From Ridgeia piscesae (taxonomy: Eukaryota; Annelida; Polychaeta; Sabellida; Siboglinidae), in the NCBI GenBank assembly GCA_025642075.2, contig JAODUO010000126.1, positions 941,501-1,005,500 of the forward strand: a DNA stretch of 64,000 bases, written 5' to 3'. This document shows, piece after piece, positions 15,401 to 23,755 of this stretch. The notes under the pieces were generated by a model that made no database searches, was not told the DNA's origin, and worked only from the letters and a program-made list of their open reading frames with translations. The position numbers and the translations under genes are program-made. How positions within the stretch are numbered: the stretch's first letter is position 1; each line of letters opens with the position of its first letter.

Positions 15401-18400
15401 TCATCTTGTGATGTCTACACGTATATGTTTCCGTCAATTCCAGTCTCCTGAAAACGGCCATTAATCTACTGGTTGATGAACACACTGAAGTGAGACAGGT
15501 GGCAGCACTGTTTGTGAGACAAGTTGCCAGCGATCAACAGTTGCCATGGATACAGGTTTCACTGCCCCTTCACGTATCGTTTTAATAGATTAATTGTATA
15601 TTGCGTTGACTGTTCAACCACTGACTATATTCAAGATACTCATGTACTGTGTTCCCAGTAACACACTCAAGCCCTTGCACTTTGACACAGTGTGTCCATT
15701 GGGATCACCACGGTGTCTTACATATTGTTTGATGTCCTTTTGTTAAAGGTGACGGGTAAAATAGCTATCTTATTTCTGAATAAAAAAGCAGTTAAGAAAT
15801 TATCGTTTCTGTTTGCTGTTTAAAATTAGTCGACTGAAAGTGAAACTCTTGAACAACAGGATGTATTGCAAACGATTTGAAGATCATTAACAGATATAAC
15901 ATGCATTCTTTTATAGCGGTGATGTTTTCTTCTATGATGGTTTGTTGTTGACTTGTGGATTAATTAGTTTTTATTCTCATTTTAGAATCAAGCAGTTCAT
16001 AGCAACTATGCTTTGGAGGTGAGTTGCATTAATTAACATAGATGTAGTTATTATTATTGTGTTATTGTCTGTGTATCCAAGCATCCATGCAAATATATAT
16101 CTAACACTTTAAATACAATATGTCAGAGTCAACATTATATGACCAATAATAGGCCCACTGTTATTTCTAATATATGTCAATGACGTTGTTAAATATCAAA
16201 CATATTATTCCCTATACCATTTGCAGATGACATGAATGTTATTGTCAGTGGCACAAATCTTAGTGAGCTGGAAACTATCATGAATCAAGAACTCACAAAA
16301 ATAGTCATTTGGTTAAACAGCAACCAACTATCTTTAGACATCAGTAAAACACCTTTCATTATATTCAGGTCTGTGAATAAGAAGATTTCAATTTCAACCA
16401 ACATATTTATTGAGATCCAACAAATGGCCCAAGTTGAAAGCACAAAGTTCTTAGGAATTTTAATAGATTCAAATTTTTCCTCCTCCTCATCATCCGGTCG
16501 AGTCTCCTCGGGCAACGATGACACACCAAACATCACGGTCCTCCATACATGTTCTGATATCTGCTGCTGTTTTGAGACTAGTATCTCGCAGGAGCTGGTC
16601 AATAAAAGTCAAAGACTGGCCGCCTCGTGAAGCTCGTCCCTGCGTCGGTTCCCATAGAACGAGGTTGCTTGCAGCCAGTTCAGGGTGTCGGACACAGTGT
16701 CCTACCATTCGAAGTCTTTTTTTAGTGATTTGAGGGAGATCTCCATAGAGGACCTCATTCCTGACCCTATCCCTCCATGTAACATTGAACACCATGAGAT
16801 GATGGTGATTTGTCCTGGTCGCTTCACAAACAGCGCAAAATTACGAAAGCTGTTGGAATTGTCACTAAAGCTAGAAGAACTCTCGTTAGATCATCCCTTG
16901 TGACCTTATATTACAACTTCTTATACCCGTACCTAACATATTGTAACATATTGTAACATATTGTAACATATCATCCCTTGTGACCTTATATTACAACTTC
17001 TTATACCCGTACCTAACATATTGTACAGAAGTATGGGGAGGTGCTTGTAGCACATATTTTTGCTTTTTAATAAAATTACAAACGTTTTCCAATTCATCTA
17101 TTTATGTCAGCTCCATACAGAATGCACAGTGACCAATTTTTGAAGAAGTTATAGATTCTACCACTAATAAAAATATACAAATATGCAGTTAACTGTTGAT
17201 TGTGAGGAACATCTGTCCATTGGTAATGACAAATATGTTTAATAGAAACAGTAAAATCCACTAATAGATGACACGTCACGCTGAACTATTGCAGGTTCCA
17301 ATTTAAAAAACTAACGTATTTTATAAAACCATTAGATATTGTGGACGGTTGTGGTGTTAAGCTATGGAATGATATGGTAAAAAACATGGATTGTAATTAT
17401 GCCTTCACAACATTCAAATGTCAACTGAAAGGTTTTTTGTCATTAAACAATATTAATGCTTTAGATAATCAACATTCATCATTGCAATCATAATAATTTA
17501 TTATTATTATTCACGAGAATGGTATTGCTGTGATTTTGCTTTTAGTCAACTTTTTTATTCTTAACTGTGCCTGCGTTGTCTTTTGTTGTTGTTGTCGTTA
17601 TTTTGGAAAAAATCACAACATGTATTGCTATTTGCATGTATTGGAGGGAACATCTGCCACTTTTGGCTTAATACTGAAATAAAATAATTGACGATATGAA
17701 GAAAAAAAACTTACACTTTGTACAATTTGAATGCTTGTACAATTTCTGTAATTAACCATCATCATCATATGAAAATAGTTTAAACTAGCAGTGGTTAATT
17801 TGGTTGTAAAGCATAATATAATCCATATCATACATCATTGTTTGATGTCAAATATAATTTATTTTAGTTGTAATTCACTTTGTTTTTGTATTATAAATTA
17901 GTGTAATGCTGCTATTAAATGGTGGTATCATTTGATATACACTATTGTTATTATTGCAGCTCTTGTGTGATGTGTTGGTGCATATTATGGGAGATTCTAC
18001 AATTCCTCCATCACTCCTCCAATGGCTGATTGGCTCACTGCGACCTATGACCCCACTCAAAGAGGTCATCGCCAAGGCAACATCACAGCAGTAGGTTCAA
18101 TCATATTTTCAGAACAACGTAACTAAAAAAGGAAGTGCATGTAAATTTATCAGTATTTATAAATGCCAAATTTAACAAATGTTCCTGTTTTATAATAGCT
18201 GGTGCCTAATCGAAAAGTGATGTAAATTTTATGCAAGCACCAACACGAGTTAAAAGTAGTGATGAAAGATGGCCAAACTAATGATGTTTATTGATTATAA
18301 AATTGTTAAAAAGAAAGAGAAATGTGGGCTCTACTCCCCAAGGCTAGGCTTATGACTGAGCCTCATACACGTCGCCTGTCCCTCAGGTAGACAGAGCCCA

Positions 18401-18873
18401 ATTTCAACATACAATGTATAGTAGCATTACTGCTATGGTTATAAAACCATGTCACCTTTCAAGGTACATGTCATATTATCATGGTGGTTATATAAACCTT
18501 GTCATTATATCAACGTACATGTAATACTATCATTACTGCTGTGGTTATATAAAACCTTGTCATTAGTAAGTACTATAATGTACTACTAATGTTCATTCAT
18601 ACCAACTCTAATTTACACTAACCAGATAGTATATTTTACATCTAATTATTTAGCCTACGCCTATAAGTGGGCAATTACGTCACCGGTCACCGAGCCACAT
18701 GTGACCGCCCTCGATGACTTGGAAATGTTGTTTTATTGCAGGATGGATGAGTTATTTAACCCTGATGATGTTAATCCATACAAGGAGAAGCCAGTAATTA
18801 ACAAGTGGATGCTGAAGTGTTTGCTGGTGAGTTTGTGTGAACACTCGTGTCACTGGCATGCACATACATACAT

Positions 18874-18945
<72 letters not shown>

Positions 18946-20883
18946 TAAAATTTGTAAGGATCATCTAAATGGCAGCCATCTAGAGACTCATTGGAAGCAT
19001 GAGCCGCCGTTGCCAGGCTGTGATTGCATCACGTGGGTCACACACAAGCTACTGACAGTTGTTGCTGCTGGTAATTGAACTGTTTGGGACATTTTCATGA
19101 CTTCGAGTAACATTCTGAAACCTCCATTTTTTGGGGTCTGCTACTTCGACGACAGAATGTGTGTTACCTATTGTTCACATTTGGTATACAGCAATGACGT
19201 TCAGGAAATAAACAAGTCCTCGAATACATGCCATTTTTAGTTTTTGTGTGATACCCATGCCGAAAAATATAATACCACCCTAAATAGTGATCCCTAGCAA
19301 ATTTTGAGTAGTATAGTTTTACATACAGGTGTGTGTGCTTGTGGCATTAGGTGAGTGAGGGAGGGAAGGAGGGAGGGATGGAGGGAGGAGGGAGGAAGGG
19401 AGGAGTGAGAGGAAGGGGGGAGGGAGGGAGAGAGGAAGGGAGGAGTGAGAGGAAGGGGGAGGAGGGAGGGAGGGAGGGAGGGGAGGGAGAGAGGAGTGAG
19501 AGAGAGAGGGGAGGGAGGAGGGAGGGAGGAGTGAGAAGGGGAGGGAGGGAGGAGTGAGAGAGGAAGGGGAGGGAGGAGTGGGGTAGGGAGGAAGAGAGGA
19601 ATAAGTGAGTGAGGAAGGGAACCGGGTCAGGGCAGGGAAGGGGGGGTAATGCATGTGTCAAATACCATATGTAGTAGTTACTTTTGAACTGCTAAACCCA
19701 AGACGTCTTATGATGTATTGACTGATCCAGTGAGGAGGCGTGTGTTTCAGAGTCTGTTGCCGTCATGTGACACACAAGACAGCCTGGAGGCGAACGACTG
19801 TAGCAGGAGACTGGAGGAAGCCATCTCGTTGCTACGGGCAACGACACAATGTAAAGGAGAATCTCAAAGTTTAAACAAAATATTACGCTCAATGCCCCCA
19901 TTTCACCAGTACATAATGGGGATTCGCTAAAAAGTACTACTAGCATAAACATTTTTCTTTTGTGGTGCCACTGTAGTGGTTTATTTACCCACAACGTGTA
20001 CTATTTTGGGACTTTGCTAACCCTACATTTCTCAAATACCACATACTATGGACTATAATATCATGTTGAGCTTAGGCACTGTTTACTACAACAGATGTTC
20101 CCAGGAACATTGGCCAGCAGTTCATGATATGAAATTACATGTTTAATCCCAGTGATACGGTATTAACTGCAATCCTGTGGATGTAATGCAATTCTCTATG
20201 AACTATTACACCATCATTTTTATTAATTACTGTATAATTAATAACTAACATACTATGTTGCAGTGGACCATGTTCTCAATGTAACCTGTCACGTCAAAGT
20301 CTACGACTATCTGCACGGCTTATTTTGTCATGCTCAGCTCGTCATCATCCGTTGCCGTGGCAACACGTCTGAACGATGCCTTGTATCACTCAGGGAACTT
20401 GAACAAGTGAGACAACATAAAATCAAGTTTTATCTGAACATTGTCATTTTTTTTATGGCAAAGAAAGTATTTCCCAAACAATTTCAAAAGCCTTTATTAA
20501 ATGTTCTAATGTATTTAATATAAATCATGTTACATGTATTTTAAATTTCTTCTAAAATACATGCCAAATTTATGGCAGTATATTTCTTTCACAAACTAAA
20601 GGATCGGTCAGTGTGTAATCACTGTGTTTTCTGAAGGATAATATGACTTTGTATTTCTATTGTGGACAATGGATGACATTTTAACTGAACTTTCTGATTT
20701 TATGTCAGTTAGCTCAACCCATGTCACACCCTGCATGTAGCTCGTGTAGTGTCAACATTTGGTGCAGGTCTCGTGAATAACGTGTTTGTGTTGCAGATGA
20801 CATGTCTACACCCAAGTCTGAAGCAGCTCGTGTCTCACACCCTCCATCAACAACACCGACAGCACATGTCACCCACCACCTGA
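595..20883 (+). CDS. THADA: THADA homologue, C-terminal ~1,297 codons in 24 exons (5' end outside window)
   Basis: THADA-family protein (yeast counterpart Trm732), a large cytosolic HEAT/ARM-repeat scaffold. In the family it partners the FTSJ1/Trm7 methyltransferase for 2'-O-methylation of tRNA residue 32; in flies THADA is also reported to bind SERCA. Seen here: 24 exons with GT..AG borders whose reading phases all join, encoding family blocks such as LPYNMNVDSAPFRQQLQ, APSFEQIGIA, HRGAIESCSVGF, TRRSAGLPLVIQSI, QVHAMHVLKALFRE, WSIRNAATQLFG and LLVDEHTEVRQVAA. The DUF2428-like core corresponds to exons 7-10 (4621-7124). The stop is TGA at 20881-20883. Total length fits a ~2,000-residue family with the N-terminus left of the window. 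Oddities: one extra base in exon 15 (12128), a 93-bp minisatellite array just before exon 11, and LINE relics in introns. Exons 6 and 16 have less certain starts. Confidence 0.93.
1117..1269 (+). CDS. THADA: THADA exon 2
   Basis: Acceptor CTGCAG, donor CAG|GTAGAC. Encodes FVDWLWQLCFANLRPSSNFQ, the THADA 'L.PgssFqR' segment. Enters and leaves in phase 1. Confidence 0.88.
1390..1875. repeat. Minisatellite, 10-bp TCACTCACTA unit grading into TCAC repeats
   Basis: About 480 bp of near-perfect TCACTCACTA units, then TCAC tetranucleotides, in the intron between THADA exons 2 and 3. The array ends about 80 bp before exon 3. The long Ser/Leu/Thr/His-rich frames here are by-products of the repeat. 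Confidence 0.97.
1953..2062 (+). CDS. THADA: THADA exon 3
   Basis: Acceptor CCCCAG, donor GAG|GTCAGC. Encodes ETVKELMEVSEETGHWRFF, then a segment ending GTDE. Exits in phase 0 and joins exon 4 directly. Confidence 0.87.
2300..2400 (+). pseudogene. Possible LINE reverse-transcriptase tail relic
   Basis: The intron between exons 3 and 4 encodes RHRGLRWLGHVCWVPG, resembling the 'LRWLGHVxRMP' block near the C-terminus of many non-LTR element proteins. It is short, so the call is weak. Confidence 0.4.
2598..2646. repeat. (CA)n microsatellite
   Basis: CACG/CA dinucleotide tract in the intron between THADA exons 3 and 4. Confidence 0.95.
2717..2925 (+). CDS. THADA: THADA exon 4
   Basis: Acceptor TTCTAG, donor AAAA|GTAATA. 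Encodes VRETAARILLQFFPWPL then SGALLCRIIFQ, matching the HEAT-repeat 'VReeAarLL' pattern of THADA. Phase 0 to 2. Confidence 0.9.
3417..3619 (+). CDS. THADA: THADA exon 5
   Basis: Acceptor TTACAG, donor ACG|GTAATG. Encodes an amphipathic helical segment (FVGSLIRHLEASLQLAQ) ending SPAH. Phase 2 to 1. Confidence 0.87.
4200..4382 (+). CDS. THADA: THADA exon 6 (start approximate)
   Basis: Encodes QGFLLTIHRCLAEVNLTFE, DKWRPIIVKLLDVIRRLIE and IHDEG. The donor GAAG|GTTAGT is clear. The acceptor was chosen as the AG at 4198-4199 because it is the one that keeps phase with exon 5; its pyrimidine tract is weak. Confidence 0.78.
4621..4781 (+). CDS. THADA: THADA exon 7 (DUF2428 region begins)
   Basis: Strong acceptor (poly-T, CAG) and donor AGG|GTAAAC. 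Encodes DGVAPSFEQIGIAVQSVIAE and LIMTWCWLNIR, the 'APSFadmG..' and 'cCWl.iK' blocks of the THADA core. Phase 1 to 0. Confidence 0.92.
5262..5417 (+). CDS. THADA: THADA exon 8
   Basis: Acceptor TTGCAG, donor CGG|GTATGT. Encodes ECSILLGCLVETVPV and MGETMLRVLTTCRHR. The final HR runs into GAIE of exon 9, reconstituting the family 'RHxGAIE' motif. Confidence 0.92.
5458..5705. mobile_element. Dispersed ~240-bp repeat, MITE-like (copy 1)
   Basis: This stretch recurs in the same orientation at 8757-8965 (shared landmarks: TCATTAAA, AAAATGCAAATAT, ATTGAGGATACTATTT or its near match, AGTGACAATGTC). Its ends form an imperfect inverted repeat (AAAGAGCTTTTAA versus TTAAGAGCTCTT), which suggests a MITE. 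Confidence 0.65.
5983..6028. repeat. (AT)n microsatellite
   Basis: Uninterrupted AT dinucleotides in the intron between THADA exons 8 and 9. Confidence 0.97.
6428..6532 (+). CDS. THADA: THADA exon 9
   Basis: Acceptor CTGCAG, donor CAG|GTAGAC. Encodes GAIESCSVGFTRYCTRLLRS and LYDVPRQLLRQ, part of the DUF2428-like core. Phase 0 on both sides. Confidence 0.93.
7014..7124 (+). CDS. THADA: THADA exon 10
   Basis: Acceptor TTATAG, donor CAG|GTTTGA. Encodes SSVTRRSAGLPLVIQSIVVS, the most diagnostic THADA block ('TRRSAGLP'). Phase 0 on both sides. Confidence 0.95.
7463..8378. repeat. Minisatellite, ~93-bp unit, about 8 copies
   Basis: Units start near ACAGACAGTCCTGTGTTGTC at about 7629, 7764, 7857, 7950, 8043, 8136 and 8229. 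Each contains ACTTGTGTGTTTATTATAA-type sub-repeats. The array fills the intron up to about 50 bp before THADA exon 11. Because 93 is divisible by 3 and the unit lacks stops, both strands hold long open frames; the + strand frame continues into exon 11. Confidence 0.97.
8429..8672 (+). CDS. THADA: THADA exon 11
   Basis: Acceptor CTACAG, donor TTTG|GTAAGT. Encodes LTEAMTYLLDIVQRPV, QVHAMHVLKALFRESCV and SSPLWSIRNAATQLF, which match the 'HAlNiLraLFrd' and 'gFtSp.WaVRNsstlLF' THADA blocks. Confidence 0.95.
8757..8965. mobile_element. Dispersed ~210-240-bp repeat, MITE-like (copy 2)
   Basis: Diverged second copy of the 5458-5705 repeat, same orientation, in the intron between exons 11 and 12. The end of the left arm is still recognisable (AGATAAACAGCTCTTT). 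Confidence 0.62.
9079..9325 (+). CDS. THADA: THADA exon 12
   Basis: Acceptor ACACAG, donor GAGAG|GTGAAT. Encodes TLVSRMLGQNKSRHTDLN, PEFFARFPDLHATLLKQVQ and LFPVLSILGKL, matching the family 'FF.rfP.L..fLl.qL' segment. Phase 1 to 2. Confidence 0.94.
9901..10134 (+). CDS. THADA: THADA exon 13
   Basis: Acceptor TTGCAG, donor ATCG|GTAATT. Encodes ACPMHAVRTLAAQALAAL and FNLLHGQLLQLEKLL, the THADA 'vR.laA.ALaal' and 'N.lHG.LlQ' blocks. Phase 2 to 2. Confidence 0.94.
10669..10900 (+). CDS. THADA: THADA exon 14
   Basis: Acceptor TGCAAG, donor CAG|GTGAGA. Encodes LDSLLDELLTSFWLATHSNP and VRAGYINLLTRM. Phase 2 to 0. Confidence 0.9.
10926..11345 (-). pseudogene. 5'-truncated LINE fragment (reverse-transcriptase C-terminus)
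   Basis: The minus strand encodes SYLQWDTLQTRRKIKRLSII, then FGSSFFPTTIKEWNSLP and SLKSFQNSLI, the typical C-terminal tail of CR1/Jockey-type reverse transcriptases. At the 3' end (left side) lies a short ATCTGT/ACAGAT tract of the kind that ends many LINE copies. It is a dead 5'-truncated insertion in the intron after exon 14. Confidence 0.82.
12020..12218 (+). CDS. THADA: THADA exon 15, with one extra base
   Basis: Acceptor CACCAG, donor CAG|GTGTGT. Encodes VAACLYEQALISWWLQT and CLESDLW in one frame, then EVKQTTLECLQEWL in the next. The T at 12128 is surplus: without it the family's W-E-V junction reads through and the exon becomes 198 bp, as required by the phases of exons 14 and 16. Either a sequencing or assembly indel, or a real disabling mutation. 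Confidence 0.85.
12330..12398. repeat. (AC)n microsatellite
   Basis: CACGCACACA tract becoming pure AC, in the intron between THADA exons 15 and 16. Confidence 0.97.
12628..12893. repeat. Minisatellite, 27-bp unit, about 9-10 copies
   Basis: The unit contains ATCATTTGGAAGAAACCC plus CTGCTCCCGT or CCATA variants. 27 is a multiple of 3, so several frames on both strands stay open (for example repeated FGRNPAP). It lies about 90 bp before THADA exon 16. Confidence 0.96.
12981..13273 (+). CDS. THADA: THADA exon 16 (start inferred)
   Basis: Clear donor CCAG|GTGTGT. Encodes HRKILEEVLQLILDIHHQHG, VWQVLMGLIENEAASGTAA and ASSSWTR. The acceptor at 12980 follows a good pyrimidine tract (TTTTTGTCCCTTTTGTC..CAG) and is the one that keeps phase 0 with exon 15. 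The first ~30 codons are less family-like, so the true start could be nearer 13050. Confidence 0.75.
13274..14077 (+). other. THADA intron, nothing distinctive
   Basis: AT-rich intron of about 800 bp between exons 16 and 17. I see no repeat array, RNA gene or TE domain. Confidence 0.6.
14078..14242 (+). CDS. THADA: THADA exon 17
   Basis: Acceptor CAACAG, donor TG|GTATGT. Encodes WWERLQRASDPTETVLMRLS then AAKALYLAGPGLVQQN, the 'P..vRl.aA..L' HEAT motif. Phase 2 to 2. Confidence 0.9.
14243..15443 (+). other. THADA intron, nothing distinctive
   Basis: 1.2-kb AT-rich intron between exons 17 and 18. No coding or repeat structure was recognised. Confidence 0.55.
15444..15555 (+). CDS. THADA: THADA exon 18
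   Basis: Acceptor TTCCAG, donor ACAG|GTTTCA. Encodes LLKTAINLLVDEHTEVRQVA, a textbook HEAT repeat of the THADA C-terminus. Phase 2 to 0. Confidence 0.93.
15986..16018 (+). CDS. THADA: THADA exon 19 (33 bp)
   Basis: A microexon encoding NQAVHSNYALE between TTTTAG and GAG|GTGAGT. It is in phase 0 on both sides and joins exons 18 and 20 without a gap. Confidence 0.85.
16140..17465 (+). pseudogene. L2/CR1-like LINE relic (RT and C-terminus)
   Basis: Broken + strand pieces read PLLFLIYVNDVV, FADDMNVIVSG (catalytic FADD box), STKFLGILIDSNFS, then after an interruption KAVGIVTKARRTLVRSSLV, TLYYNFLYPYLTYC and KLWNDMVKNMDC. The order matches a reverse transcriptase palm, thumb and tail. Frameshifts and stops make it dead. 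It lies in the THADA intron between exons 19 and 20 and is split by another LINE at about 16479-16816. Confidence 0.85.
16479..16816 (-). pseudogene. 5'-truncated LINE nested inside the L2/CR1-like relic
   Basis: The minus strand encodes ITKKRLRMVGHCVRHPELAA, NLVLWEPTQGRASRG, DQLLRDTSLKTAADI and CMEDRDVW, the C-terminal block of a common invertebrate non-LTR family ('GHCVRHPE..'). It ends in a GATGATGAGGAGGAGG tail, typical of the 3' end of such elements. Its insertion cuts the surrounding + strand reverse transcriptase after FLGILIDSNFS. Confidence 0.85.
17960..18090 (+). CDS. THADA: THADA exon 20
   Basis: Acceptor TTGCAG, donor CAGCA|GTAGGT. Encodes LLCDVLVHIMGDSTIPPSLL and QWLIGSLRPMTPLKEV. 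Phase 0 to 2. Confidence 0.88.
18091..18741 (+). other. THADA intron
   Basis: 650-bp AT-rich intron between exons 20 and 21. Around 18440-18560 there are weak repeats of TATAAAACCTTGTCATTA-like sequence. No coding potential. Confidence 0.55.
18742..18826 (+). CDS. THADA: THADA exon 21
   Basis: Acceptor TTGCAG, donor CTG|GTGAGT. Encodes MDELFNPDDVNPYKEKPVI, the THADA 'LFe.e..N.y.E' block. Phase 2 to 0. Confidence 0.92.
18868..18945. repeat. (AT)n microsatellite
   Basis: TACATATA start followed by pure AT dinucleotides in the intron after THADA exon 21. Confidence 0.97.
19350..19645. repeat. Purine-only GGA/GGGA tract (~290 bp)
   Basis: The + strand is almost entirely G and A (GAGGGAGG, GGAAGGG and GAGTGAGAGG variants). 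Such homopurine mirror-like tracts can form triplex DNA in vitro. It sits just upstream of THADA exon 22. Confidence 0.95.
19751..19850 (+). CDS. THADA: THADA exon 22
   Basis: Acceptor TTTCAG, donor CAAT|GTAAAG. Encodes SLLPSCDTQDSLEANDCSRR then LEEAISLLRATTQ. Phase 0 to 1. Confidence 0.82.
20264..20406 (+). CDS. THADA: THADA exon 23
   Basis: Acceptor TTGCAG, donor CAA|GTGAGA. Encodes DHVLNVTCHVKVYDYLHGLF and CLVSLRELEQ. Phase 1 to 0. Confidence 0.85.
20797..20883 (+). CDS. THADA: THADA exon 24, last coding exon
   Basis: Acceptor TTGCAG. Encodes MTCLHPSLKQLVSHTLHQQ and ends MSPTT-stop (TGA 20881-20883). Possible poly(A) signals downstream are ATTAAA near 21361 and AATAAA near 21619 and 21910; I cannot tell which is used. 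Confidence 0.83.
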   Translation: MTCLHPSLKQLVSHTLHQQHRQHMSPTT

Positions 20884-23708
20884 CATCACTTCTTACTGAC
20901 ATCCCATCATGCTCTAGGATTTGTTTGTGTGCTTACAGAAACTGTTACAAGAGCAGAACAACATCTGCTAAATGAGTTTTCCCACATGCAGTTCTCGATA
21001 AACAATGCTGCCCTGTTTATAGCCAGAATTTCGACAGGATATATGATGGAATATATAGAAACTGTACACGTTGGATATCTATTTTGATGGCTTGATGGAC
21101 CTTGTTGCTAGGCAACAGTTTGATTGATGACTAGATCAATTAACTCTTTTTAAATCTTCATATTGGAAACTGGGAAGGCCAGTGTGTCATCTTCTGATCT
21201 TCAAAGATACTTCTGCAGCAGACAGTAAGGGTATTGTTATATCCAACAGGAAGCAGCAGATGGTGACAGTTGTACAGTAAGGTGATGGAGCATTCACATC
21301 TGAGATCATGGCTTCAGATAGCAACATTCATATTGTTCAACCAAAGGTGATTTGTTTTTAATTAAATATTGCTTAATTGTATCTGTATTTAAATTGGAAA
21401 ACCATGTTTGAAAAAACAGTATACAACTATAAATGTGACTAGAAATAACAATTCTGTCTTTATTTGTTGCTATTGGGAGCTAATCTTTGTAAATTCTGGC
21501 CAGTCAACACGCCACTATATTTATGTTGTTAGACTGGATAACTTGAAAAAATGAATACCGGTAGTCTCAAACATTTCTTTACACTTCTAAAAATACTCAT
21601 TATCTAGATTCAACTGTCAATAAACTGTCAATATGCCAACTACTTTTTTGATGAGATTATCAGACCAAATTTTACCAGGCAATTAATTGTTATGCCCAGC
21701 CAATTCATCAAGATGGTAAAATAGCCCTTTGATGCTTTCCATTTTGGGGTTTGGTCAGACAAATTTATTAATAGCTTGTTGACAAATTTCATCAAACTAA
21801 GTAACACATTTGTACCAGTTGGCATGTTTTGTCACTAGTCAATATTCAACATAAAGTAATTTCTTTTGCAAAACGAGCCTGAAACGAAATGTTTCAAAGC
21901 TAATTTTAAAATAAATGTGACATTAATGTGCTATGTTGCAATGTACTGGAGTTAAAACAAGCAGCAGAAAATAATCACATAAATATTTATTCAATAATTT
22001 CAGATCACTTACAAATGACAAGCAAGAGGTGGAACAGTTGCCACAACTTTCTCAGGAAATCTGATTAATTGTGTCACTTAATACATGTAAAACAACAATA
22101 ATCTCTGAGAAATAATTTGCTATGGCCATTCTTGCAAGACGTCATCAGTTTCTGAGTCCAGAGATCAACTTTGATAACACTGATACTGTTATCACAAAAT
22201 TGTAGCTTTTGCTCAACACCAAAGCAAAGAACATTCACTAAACAATGACATAAAATTGATGTAAATTTATCGTCCCTAAATCAAAGTTCGATGAATGCAT
22301 AATTCACGAAATAACTTGTCTGCCCTGAAACCTCATTCGCCCAAAATCAAACAAATGGAAACACGGTAATACCTTGTGCTCATCAATGCTGTAAATTATG
22401 TACATGTGTAGACTGCTACAGAAGTCGCTGTAAAGTAATTGGCAGAACGTAAAACTAGTCACTGTTGTAATAATATACTGCATAGTTCAGTAAAGGACTA
22501 TGCATCAGTAAGTTGTCTACTCATGAGTCCCCACCTCACTAAGTACATAGATCTACAGCAAGTTAAAAACCAAACAACCTGTACTTAGGCTTCTGGTCAG
22601 ATATTTGATTTAGAAGTTGTGCAGTATATATACTAATATTTGGTAATTATGTGTCAATTGGACATTTAAGTGGAACATGTTGGTGCAGTCCACATATCAA
22701 AACTAATACACCGGCCAGATATTGAACTTTACAGTGTTTTGACGTCTTTTTTCTAAAAGGTAACACTCTTAAACATAAGCACATATGTTAATATGTATCA
22801 CTAACACAAACAACAAAGCATAATTTTTATTCTAAGAATAATCCCTAACTGATACGTAAATTAAACTGATTACACCGATTTACATCACAATTAATGTACA
22901 TGACATTCACAAGGTTTGAGCAAGTATTGGTTGGTGGGTTCATTGTACTATGTCAGGAGAAGATATCAGATCTCATTTGAACAGCAATAGTAGCTGATGG
23001 ATTATCTGGATTGTTTTCACAAAAACTAGCTGTGATGTCCTCAACACGACCTGACAACTGAAGTTTATTCGTCTATGTTGTCCTCATCAGAGTTGTCCCT
23101 ATGGTATATTTATACAGGCTTGTGTAATGTATTTATACAGGCTTGTGTAATGTATTAATTTTATACAGGCTTGTGTAATGTATTAATTTTATACAGGCTT
23201 GTGTAATGTATTTATACAGGCTTGTGTAATGTATTTATACAGGCTTGTGTAATGTATTTGTACGGTCGGAGAAGGGACATACTGCATGTGACTAGAGTTG
23301 ATGAAGTTTAGAACATCCGTGTCGTATTATTAGGTGATACGAGAGTAACGTTTTCTGTATCAACAGTATACATTTTGTTAATACTTATTTTGTTTAACAG
23401 CCACTACTGGCACCACATCTGAGTTTCTTGCCATTTACATCTGGATATCGAGTTATCAACCAATCTTACCCTGCGGTGTAACAGTCGAAACACTATCATA
23501 CTTCACACAAACATTGGGGTTTAAAACGAGGGTAAAATCAGGCCTTGTAAGTCTGTAATAATCGTCATTGTCAATGCAGCACCATCTGATCCGTTTGAAC
23601 ACAATGTCTGCCATACGCAGGATGCGGGCGTCTGTTCCGAGCATGTAACATTTCCTATGTGAGGTACCGGCGCTGAAGACAACACTACCATTTGGCTGTA
23701 GGACGAGG
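20884..23708. other. Gap between convergent THADA and TANGO1 stops (probable 3' UTRs)
   Basis: About 2.8 kb of AT-rich sequence between the THADA stop (+) and the TANGO1 stop (-). It probably holds both 3' UTRs. No RNA gene or independent coding gene is evident apart from the exon-like frame at 23470-23755 described separately. Confidence 0.6.
23106..23256. repeat. Minisatellite, TATACAGGCTTGTGTAATGT, 7 copies
   Basis: Seven copies of TACAGGCTTGTGTAATGTAT with short AT spacers, so the period is about 21-29 bp. It is probably in the TANGO1 3' UTR or just beyond. Confidence 0.95.
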
Positions 23709-23755
23709 TTAGGGCATTCTGTCCTGTGGGGAGATTGTCCTGTCAGCCATGGGTC
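23470..23755 (-). other. Exon-like alternative open frame overlapping TANGO1 exon 29
   Basis: Minus-strand frame bounded by TTGCAG| and by CAGG|GTAAGA, reading DPWLTGQSPHRTECPN, LVLQPNGSVVFSAG, RKCYMLGTDARILRMAD and so on for about 95 codons. I do not recognise it. It is not in the phase needed to follow TANGO1 exon 28. It could be an exon of an alternative transcript, or a chance frame in the 3' UTR. Confidence 0.35.
23709..23755 (-). CDS. MIA3: TANGO1 exon 29, last coding exon
   Basis: Acceptor TTGCAG at the right edge. In phase with exon 28 it reads GPMADRTISPQDRMP then TAA (23711-23709). A different frame of the same segment stays open for about 95 further codons (see the 23470-23755 entry). 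Confidence 0.72.

Noticed and set aside
19319..19661. Pro/Ser/Leu-rich minus-strand frames
   Set aside because: Complement of the homopurine tract, no gene context.
21640..21825. 61-codon minus-strand frame in the gap between genes
   Set aside because: Short, AT-rich, no splice context or recognisable motif; expected by chance.
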